Assembly: GCA_002862435.1 (NCBI GenBank)
Contig: PKDC01000052.1
Span: 1 to 64,000, forward strand
Reading direction: 5' to 3'
Source of the DNA: Pseudomonadota bacterium
GTDB lineage: Bacteria; Pseudomonadota; Gammaproteobacteria; UBA5335
DNA length: 64,000 bases
Shown piece by piece: positions 57,205 through 64,000 of the stretch (its first letter is position 1; every line of letters starts with the position of its first letter). The notes under the pieces were generated by a model, which saw only the letters and a list, made by a program, of their open reading frames with translations, did not search any database and had not been told where the DNA came from. Both the position numbers and the translations under genes were made by a program.

Positions 57205-59346
57205 ATGTCTGCCTTAACCTCGATGCCCCGTTCCTCTATGTTGCTTTCCGTGACCATGGTGGCAGGCGTCTCCACTGCGGTCGCTCAAGAGGCGTCCGTA
57301 TCTGATCAGGGCCTTACCCCGGTGATTGTGCAAGGGGAGGTCTACCGCAGCACGGCGACCAAGTCGGCCCTTGAGCCGGAGGAGACGCCGGGCAGCCTGG
57401 ATGTGATCGATCGTGAGGCGATCGAAACCCGTGGCGGCGATTCGGTGAGCGAGGCATTGCGCTATACCCCGGGTGTCACGCCGGAGCTGCGCGGCGGGGC
57501 GGTGACGCGGCTGGATCAATACAGCATCCGTGGCTTCCAGGACGCCAGGACCGCCTACGACGGATTGCTTTTGCTCAATAACGGCTGGAATCTGGTGCCT
57601 CAGATCGATCCCTGGGCCATTGAGGCCATCGAGGTCTTCAAGGGGCCGGCTTCGGTGCTCTACGGCAACCAGCCACCCGGCGGGCTGGTCAATTTGATTG
57701 CCAAACAACCGGATGGCAACCGCTACAACGACATCCGTCTGGAGGTCGGGACGCGCAATCTTCTCGAAGCCAAGGGGGAGTTCACCGGCACCGTGGGCAG
57801 TCTGCCCTTGACCTACGATGTCGTGGCCTTGGGGCGGCAGCGCGACGGGCAGGCGGTAACCTCCGAGGAGGAGCGTTTCCTCTTCGTGCCATCAGTGAAC
57901 TGGCAACTTTCCGAAGACACCCTGGTAAATCTGAACCTCTATCTGCAGCGTGATCCTTCGGCGGGCATCTACAATGCCATCCCGGCCAAGGGCACGGTCT
58001 ATGACAACCCCAACGGACGCCTGGATCCGGACTTCTACGCCGGCGATGCCAATTACAACACCTTCGATCGCGACATCCTGATGCCGGGCTACAAGATCGC
58101 CCACCAGTTCAACGATCGCTGGAATTTTCTTCAGAATGCCCGCTTCCTGGATGGCAGCGTGTATCAGGAGAACACTTACAACACAGGCCTTGCTGCAGAC
58201 AATCGCACGCTGGGACGACGCGCCTATCTCACCGATGAAGAGAGCGATGGCATCACCCTCGATAATCAGTTGTCTGGGCGGGTCGATTGGGGCCAGGCTG
58301 AGCACAATCTGCTGGTTGGAGTGGATTACCTGAAGCTCGATTCCAGCATTCTTTACAAGGATGCAGCCACGGTTCCTCTGGATCTGTTCAATCCCAACAA
58401 CCGTGCAATCGACCCCCGCGGCCTGGCTTTCAACTCGCCATTTGCCTTTGGCGCTGATTTCGATCTCGAGTATGAGCAAACAGGGGTCTATCTGCAGGAT
58501 CAGGTGCGAACCGGAAATTGGGTCCTGCTCGGCGGTGGTCGTTACGACTGGTACGAGTCACGGGAAGAGGGCGACAAATACGGCGCAGCCATCGATGACC
58601 ATTTCAAGCAGAGCGACTTTACCGGCCGTGTTGGCGCCCTTTACGAATTCAAGAACGGGTTTGCGCCTTACCTCAGCTATTCGCAAAGCTTCGAGCCGCT
58701 GGCCGGAAGCAATCGCCGCGGGGAACGCTTCGATCCCGCCGAAGCCGCTCAATGGGAAACCGGGATCAAGTTTACTTCGGCGGATCGCCGTCATACCGCG
58801 ACCCTGGCGGGGTTCAGCATCACCAAGGAAAACGACATCACCCGCGATCCCAACGGTGGGCCAAACGATCTGATTCAGGCGGGTGAAACCCGCTCAGAGG
58901 GTGTTGAAATCAATCTCACCACCCAGCCGGTGGATAATCTGACTATCGCCCTGAGCGGGACCCTGCTCGACGTCGAGATTACCAAGGACAACAGCGGCCT
59001 TGAAGGCAAGACGCCGGTCTGGGTGGCCGAGGAAATGGCAGCCCTATGGTTCGCCTACCGCTTCTCTGAAGGGACGATTGCCGGGACCGAGCTGGGTGCA
59101 GGAGTGCGCTACACCGGTGAAACGCAGCTCGATGCACTCAATACCGACACGGTGTCCGGTCATACCCTGGTGGACATGAATCTGCTCTATGACCTTGGCC
59201 GGCTTGCAAGCAGCCTGGACGGATTCACGGCTTCTCTGACCGCCACGAACCTGTTCGATGAGCGTTATTACAGCTGCTACGACGCCAACAACTGCTGGTT
59301 CGGCGAGGAGCGTACCGTAAAGGCCGGTTTGCGTTACAACTTTTGA
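57205..59346 (+). CDS. TonB-dependent siderophore receptor (FoxA/FhuA-like)
   Basis: The 713-residue outer-membrane receptor would bind the ferric siderophore and import it with energy from TonB. Signal peptide 1-28 ends AVAQE; a TonB-box-like TPVIVQG follows. The plug (about 45-180) has SEALRYTPGVT, RLDQYSIRGF, DPWAIEAIEVFKGPASVLYGNQPPGG. The barrel ends in AGLRYNF with terminal Phe and contains the surface loop pair of Cys residues in CYDANNC. ATG 57205 is preceded by GGGAG; an in-frame ATG at 57193 is less likely. It follows the biosynthetic operon and has its own Fur-box-like site. Confidence 0.92.
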   Translation: MSALTSMPRSSMLLSVTMVAGVSTAVAQEASVSDQGLTPVIVQGEVYRSTATKSALEPEETPGSLDVIDREAIETRGGDSVSEALRYTPGVTPELRGGAVTRLDQYSIRGFQDARTAYDGLLLLNNGWNLVPQIDPWAIEAIEVFKGPASVLYGNQPPGGLVNLIAKQPDGNRYNDIRLEVGTRNLLEAKGEFTGTVGSLPLTYDVVALGRQRDGQAVTSEEERFLFVPSVNWQLSEDTLVNLNLYLQRDPSAGIYNAIPAKGTVYDNPNGRLDPDFYAGDANYNTFDRDILMPGYKIAHQFNDRWNFLQNARFLDGSVYQENTYNTGLAADNRTLGRRAYLTDEESDGITLDNQLSGRVDWGQAEHNLLVGVDYLKLDSSILYKDAATVPLDLFNPNNRAIDPRGLAFNSPFAFGADFDLEYEQTGVYLQDQVRTGNWVLLGGGRYDWYESREEGDKYGAAIDDHFKQSDFTGRVGALYEFKNGFAPYLSYSQSFEPLAGSNRRGERFDPAEAAQWETGIKFTSADRRHTATLAGFSITKENDITRDPNGGPNDLIQAGETRSEGVEINLTTQPVDNLTIALSGTLLDVEITKDNSGLEGKTPVWVAEEMAALWFAYRFSEGTIAGTELGAGVRYTGETQLDALNTDTVSGHTLVDMNLLYDLGRLASSLDGFTASLTATNLFDERYYSCYDANNCWFGEERTVKAGLRYNF

Positions 59347-59403
59347 TCATTGTCAAGGATGCTTGTCCGAAGAATCCCCTCATGTCTGCCCTGAAGTCTT
59401 GAA

Positions 59404-59943
59404 ATGGACGTCGTCATTGGCTTGATCAATCTCATCGCTGTGGCCGTGCTCTTCCTGGGCTGGAAGAGACGCCACGGCTTTTTTGCGGGGCTGGCTCTCG
59501 TTCCCGCTTGCGCTGCGTGGGTATTGTGGAGCAGTCGGCATGGTCCCGAGTATGCGACCGTGTACTGGTTCATGACCCTGACCCTCTTTGGGTGGATGGC
59601 GAGCTTTTTGAATCGCGATTTCAACGTGGTTCAGGCCAAGACGAAGCTGCGTCGACGCGTCAGAATGATCAATGGAGCTCAGCTTGGAAGGGTGATGGGC
59701 CGGACTTTTCTGGCGGGCCCGCTGGCGGGGTTGGCTGGCTTGTTGCCCTGGATGGTGTGGGCTGCAGGGATACCGGGGGTTCCGGCGAACCGGCTGGTGG
59801 CCGCCGTTTTCCTATTCATCGTGAGCTGGATGTTACTGACATTCTGGATGCTGTCCTCCTCGCGGCCTTCACGACCCATTCTGTCGATTGCCGGCTTGAT
59901 CGCAGTGAGCGGCACCTTGCTGATATTGAGGGCGCAGAGATGA
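59404..59943 (+). CDS. Small integral membrane protein of the iron-uptake operon
   Basis: I do not recognise a named family for this 179-residue protein with confidence. It has five or six hydrophobic segments (about 3-20, 26-43, 51-68, 101-122, 129-147, 154-172) and a basic cytoplasmic loop KTKLRRRVRM. Small membrane proteins of this kind often precede PepSY genes in siderophore loci. The ATGA overlap with the PepSY gene suggests they act together, perhaps in ferric-siderophore reduction at the inner membrane. The weak upstream region suggests cotranscription with the receptor gene 57 bp earlier. Confidence 0.7.
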   Translation: MDVVIGLINLIAVAVLFLGWKRRHGFFAGLALVPACAAWVLWSSRHGPEYATVYWFMTLTLFGWMASFLNRDFNVVQAKTKLRRRVRMINGAQLGRVMGRTFLAGPLAGLAGLLPWMVWAAGIPGVPANRLVAAVFLFIVSWMLLTFWMLSSSRPSRPILSIAGLIAVSGTLLILRAQR

Positions 59944-61397
59944 AGCTTGCTTTCTCGTCCAGGGCAGTCAAGCGCTCCTTGCAGGCCCATTCCATAATGG
60001 GTCTGGCAGTGGGCGCGCTGCTTTATGTTGTGTGCCTGACGGGCACCCTGACTGTTTTTTATCCCCATTTCGAACGCTGGGAGCAGCCGCGTATCGCAGA
60101 GCGCCTCGATTTTTCTCCCACACAGCTTCGCGATGCGGCAGACGCTGTGCTGGCACGGCTTGCCACCCCGCCGGAAACGCTTTACCTGGTGTTGCCGACA
60201 GCATTGATGCCACGCTTGCACATACATGCAGGTGGCTCAGAGGAAGAATGGTTTGTGACGCCGGAGGGCGAGCTGGGCGCGGCAGTTGCGGCACCTTGGA
60301 GCCAATTCGTGCAGTCGCTGCATGTGCGGTTGCAGCTGCCGGAAACCTGGGGGGTGATTCTGGTGGGGATTGCAGGGGTGTTGTTGTGCGTCCTGCTGCT
60401 CTCGGGCGTCTTGGCCCATCCCAGTCTGGTCCGGGATGCCTTTCGCTGGCGCAGCGGCGCCTCGGGGCGCTTGTTCCAGGTCGATCTGCATAACCGGCTC
60501 GGTGTATGGGGATTACCTTTTTATCTCATGATCGCGCTGACTGGCGCATTCATGGGTCTGGCCGCTGTGTTTTACAGCGGCTATGCCGCCGTTCTCTACC
60601 AAGGCGATCGCCAGGCAGTCTACGATCTTGTCTATGGTGCGGATATCAAAGCGGATCAGCCACTCGACGTGCCGCTCGACTTGGGCCGTGCGCTGAAACA
60701 ATTGCAGGCCCGCGAGCCGGCTGCTGAGCCGATCTACATTGCCTTGCAGTACATGCGCACCCCGCAGCAGCATGTGGAAATCGCGGCCATCCTGCCCGGC
60801 CGGCTGGTCTATTCCGAAATCTATCGCTTCACGCTGGACGGCGAATACATCAATCACCAGGCGCTCAGCGACGGTCCGGTGGGGCGTCAGCTGGCCTATT
60901 CAGTCTATCGTTTGCATTTCGGCCAATTCGGCGGATGGCCGGTGCGTTTGGGCTATGGTCTGCTGGGCTTGGGATTGACCGTGCTGTGTGTCTCGGGCAT
61001 CAACCTGTGGCTGATGAAGCGCCCCGATCGCACCTGGGTCAACGACATCTGGATGGCGTGGGTATGGGGCTGTCCGCTGGGACTGGTAGTGGCGGCAATC
61101 GCTGCGCTCTATGGGCACTCGCCCTGGATAGGCTTTCTTTTGGCGTTGTGGATGGCACTCGGAATGAGTCTGTTCCTGTGCGATGAGGCGCGCGTGAAGC
61201 GGCTGCTGATCGGCAGTCTGGGATCGATGCTCCTCACCATTCTGCTCACGCATCTGCTGCGCTTCGGTCTGATGCTTGATAATTCCGCGAGTCTGGCAGT
61301 CAATGCAGCGCTCTTTGTTGCCGCTGGCTTGGCCGGGTTTTGGGTGGTGCACTCGACCCCGCAGCATCTGCAGAACGTGGCCAAATCTTCGCTGTGA
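59940..61397 (+). CDS. PepSY-associated membrane protein (probable ferric-siderophore reductase component)
   Basis: The 485-residue protein has the PepSY_TM pattern: an N-terminal helix with SLQAHSIMGLAVGALLYVVCLTGTLTVF, a periplasmic PepSY region, a helix pair around 135-155 with SGVLAHPSLVRDAFRWR, LHNRLGVWGLPFYLMIALTGAFMG, a second periplasmic region (210-300), and further helices to the C-terminus. Histidines in HSIMG, LHNR and LHFGQFGG sit where haem-type ligands occur in related inner-membrane reductases such as FsrB/PiuB. A role in reducing or releasing iron from the imported siderophore is inferred. Its start overlaps the preceding gene. Confidence 0.83.
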   Translation: MKLAFSSRAVKRSLQAHSIMGLAVGALLYVVCLTGTLTVFYPHFERWEQPRIAERLDFSPTQLRDAADAVLARLATPPETLYLVLPTALMPRLHIHAGGSEEEWFVTPEGELGAAVAAPWSQFVQSLHVRLQLPETWGVILVGIAGVLLCVLLLSGVLAHPSLVRDAFRWRSGASGRLFQVDLHNRLGVWGLPFYLMIALTGAFMGLAAVFYSGYAAVLYQGDRQAVYDLVYGADIKADQPLDVPLDLGRALKQLQAREPAAEPIYIALQYMRTPQQHVEIAAILPGRLVYSEIYRFTLDGEYINHQALSDGPVGRQLAYSVYRLHFGQFGGWPVRLGYGLLGLGLTVLCVSGINLWLMKRPDRTWVNDIWMAWVWGCPLGLVVAAIAALYGHSPWIGFLLALWMALGMSLFLCDEARVKRLLIGSLGSMLLTILLTHLLRFGLMLDNSASLAVNAALFVAAGLAGFWVVHSTPQHLQNVAKSSL

Positions 61398-61407
61398 CCG
61401 AACGGCA

Positions 61408-62484
61408 TCACTGATCGGCGTGCGGCCAATCCAGGGATTGCCTGGCCAGGACATCGCGTGCACGTGCCCCGAGGTCGGGATGATCGGTGAAGAAGCCGTC
61501 AATGCCCAAGGCAAGAAAAATGGCCAGCTCACTTTCCAGATTGCCTGGCGCCTTGGGATCGGCGCCCTGACGATGGTTCGTTGGCAGGAAGCAATTTTCG
61601 GCGCGAAAGGTGTAGGGATGGACCTTCAATCCGACCCGATGGGCGTTTTTCACGAAGTCGGTTGCGTGGCTTGGATCGAGGCGCCCCGCCTGGTCCAGCG
61701 GGAGAAGAAAATGGTTCTTCTCCGGACCCACGCCATCGGCATAGGTGGCGATTTGTGCCAGTCCCTTCGGAGTCGCCATCTGGTCGTAGCTCAGGCTGCC
61801 GCCCGCCGCCGCCACGTCATAGGGTTGGCCCTGCGGGGCGAGGAGCTGGATCAGGGGAATGCGAGTCAGGGAACGCAGCTTGCGCAGATTCGCCACTTCG
61901 AAGGATTGAATGAAAACCGGCTCGCCGCTGCCGAAACCGTCGCGATGCAGGGCTTCCAGCAGTGGCTCCTCCAACGCCAGACCCAACTGCTGGAAGTGGG
62001 TGGGGTGCTTGGTTTCCGGATAAATGCCGATCTTGCGGCCGGTGGCGCGCTCCATGGCTTGCACCAGCCTCAGCACATCGGTCAGGGTGGGAAACGTGAA
62101 CTGACCATCGAAGCGGCAATTGCCGGGCCGTACCTCGGGAATGCGCTCCACCGCGCGCAGGGTCTGGATTTCCGCCAGGGTGAAATCTTCGCTGAACCAG
62201 CCGGTGATGGTAGTGCCGTCGATTTGCCGGGTGGTGCGCCGTGCCGCGAACCCCGGTCGCTGGGCCACATCCGTGGTCCAGTCGAGCACATTGTCATGTC
62301 GCGCGATCAAATGGCCATCGCGGGTCATCACCAGATCCGGCTCGATGAAATCCGCGCCCTGCAGAATGGCCGTGGCATAGGCGGCGAGGGTGTGTTCGGG
62401 CAGATAGCCGCTGGCCCCGCGATGGGCAATGACAATGGCGGGATCGCGCGGTGGGGAATTGGCGGAACCGGACTCTGCAATCAT
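61408..62484 (-). CDS. glpQ: Glycerophosphodiester phosphodiesterase (GlpQ type), no signal peptide
   Basis: GDPD enzymes cut glycerophosphodiesters to glycerol-3-phosphate and an alcohol. The 358-residue product has IAHRGASGYLPEHTLAAY, FIEPDLVMTRDGHLIARHDNVLDWTTDVA (metal and catalytic His/Glu/Asp), KIGIYPETKHP, FIQSFEVANLRKL, DGVGPEKNHF, VGLKVHPYTFR and GIDGFFTDHPDLG, the long GlpQ architecture. E. coli GlpQ is periplasmic, but this protein has no signal peptide: the frame is closed by a stop shortly upstream (62530-62532). It is probably cytoplasmic. I use ATG 62484; TTG 62508 is possible. It meets the PepSY gene tail-to-tail. Confidence 0.9.
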   Translation of the reverse strand: MIAESGSANSPPRDPAIVIAHRGASGYLPEHTLAAYATAILQGADFIEPDLVMTRDGHLIARHDNVLDWTTDVAQRPGFAARRTTRQIDGTTITGWFSEDFTLAEIQTLRAVERIPEVRPGNCRFDGQFTFPTLTDVLRLVQAMERATGRKIGIYPETKHPTHFQQLGLALEEPLLEALHRDGFGSGEPVFIQSFEVANLRKLRSLTRIPLIQLLAPQGQPYDVAAAGGSLSYDQMATPKGLAQIATYADGVGPEKNHFLLPLDQAGRLDPSHATDFVKNAHRVGLKVHPYTFRAENCFLPTNHRQGADPKAPGNLESELAIFLALGIDGFFTDHPDLGARARDVLARQSLDWPHADQ

Positions 62485-62639
62485 AGTGATCGAGTCTAGC
62501 AGGGCCAAGCTGGTCGTTGGGTGTTGCGTTCATTGAGCGGTTGATGCGCCAGGCGGTGTGAGTTCGCCGCTGATGCGTGCGCTGTAAAGCAGGGCAGGGG
62601 GAAAACTGCGGTACCGAAAGGGCGGCTTATTGAGATAGG

Positions 62640-62716
62640 TGGTGGGCCCAGCAGGACTTGAACCTGCGACCCGCCGATTATGAGTCGGATGCTCTAACCA
62701 ACTGAGCTATAGGCCC
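62640..62716 (-). tRNA. tRNA-Ile2 (anticodon CAT), CCA encoded
   Basis: The 77-base sequence folds as a cloverleaf: acceptor GGGCCTA pairs with TGGGCCC, D-arm GCTCAGTTGGTTAGAGC, anticodon loop CTCATAA, T-arm with GGTTCAAGTCC, and an encoded CCA. The CAT anticodon could be Met or lysidine-modified Ile. The anticodon stem CGACTCATAATCG and the T-loop TTCAAGTC match E. coli tRNA-Ile2, not elongator Met (TTCGAATC). E. coli ileX also lies beside rpoD. Isoleucine is therefore preferred; identity depends on TilS modification. Confidence 0.9.
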
Positions 62717-62870
62717 TTTTTAATTACTACTACAGACTAACAAGGTCAGGTTGAATTTGATACCTTCGGTTCTTTCCCAGTCCTGCGCCGGTCATTCGGC
62801 GTGAACGGCGCGTAGCGGGGAGATTAATTCAATCTCGCGGAGACGCCAACCCTAACTCATGTGGACATGG

Positions 62871-62902
62871 CCAGGCCCGATCGTGGATACGATCGGGCCT
62901 GG
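62871..62902 (-). terminator. Perfect 14-bp hairpin downstream of rpoD
   Basis: CCAGGCCCGATCGT (62871-62884) and ACGATCGGGCCTGG (62889-62902) form an uninterrupted stem with a GGAT loop, 31 bases past the rpoD stop. There is no T run in the minus-strand transcript, so it is either a terminator needing other factors or a 3' stabilising/processing hairpin between rpoD and the tRNA gene. Confidence 0.55.
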
Positions 62903-62933
62903 GTGGAACAGGCGGCGGTTGATTTGCGATGGG

Positions 62934-64000
<1,067 letters not shown>

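Noticed and set aside
49357..61397. Siderophore locus as a mobile island
   Set aside because: I found no integrase, transposase, flanking tRNA at its edges or direct repeats; the tRNA at 62640 lies beyond the GlpQ gene and is in a conserved place.
62640..62716. Elongator tRNA-Met as identity of the CAT tRNA
   Set aside because: T-loop and anticodon stem agree better with tRNA-Ile2 and the place beside rpoD matches ileX; kept as a minor alternative.

Overview
The window is GC-rich, densely coded chromosome from a gammaproteobacterium. Supporting signs are the petC-sspA-sspB and yraN/lpoA/rsmI neighbourhoods, a type A RNase P RNA, a complete dcw cluster ending in lpxC with dciA and secA beside it, the surE-pcm-yqaA-nlpD-rpoS run, and a CAT-anticodon tRNA just downstream of rpoD. 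DciA implies the DnaC-independent way of loading replicative helicase, so the source is not an Enterobacterales-type genome. I could not name a genus. An AlkB-type hydroxylase next to an acyl-CoA synthetase suggests hydrocarbon or fatty-chain use.

Layout. 1-4571: end of cytochrome c1, the SspA/SspB pair, and YraN-LpoA divergent from RsmI. 4586-4960: rnpB, then a strong terminator. 5142-24243: MraZ-regulated dcw cluster (mraZ, rsmH, ftsL, ftsI, murE, murF, mraY, murD, ftsW, murG, murC, murB, ddl, ftsQ, ftsA, ftsZ, lpxC) on one strand, most junctions overlapping by 4 bp, closed by convergent dciA. 24444-29337: secA, argJ and a Nudix/thiamine-phosphate-synthase-like fusion. 29389-33389: mprF with a VirJ/AcvB-type periplasmic hydrolase, a probable make-and-remove pair for aminoacyl-phosphatidylglycerol. 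33390-37692: a 687-bp gap, an acyl-CoA synthetase, an AlkB-like hydroxylase, a terminator, and then the fused remains of a second synthetase-hydroxylase unit. 37661-42376 (minus): alaC-hom-thrC and a phosphoglycerate-mutase-like gene. 42488-49196: Mth938-like protein, stress/stationary-phase genes, a Smr protein and Uup.

49288-61397 is the main accessory region: a hydroxamate siderophore locus. It holds a PLP decarboxylase, an amine N-hydroxylase, an MFS exporter, a fused acyltransferase/NIS synthetase (DfoC-like), a membrane acyltransferase-like protein, a TonB receptor, a small membrane protein and a PepSY protein. Fur-box-like sites lie before the first gene and before the receptor gene. 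The enzyme set predicts a desferrioxamine/bisucaberin/putrebactin-type product. 61408-64000: a GlpQ-type phosphodiesterase without a signal peptide, tRNA-Ile2(CAT), and the C-terminal part of rpoD, which runs off the window.

The observations most worth following are the membrane acyltransferase inside the siderophore operon, the deletion-fused synthetase/alkB remnant, the cysteine-cluster insertion in threonine synthase, and the ten-base-period MraZ operator between promoter and start codon.
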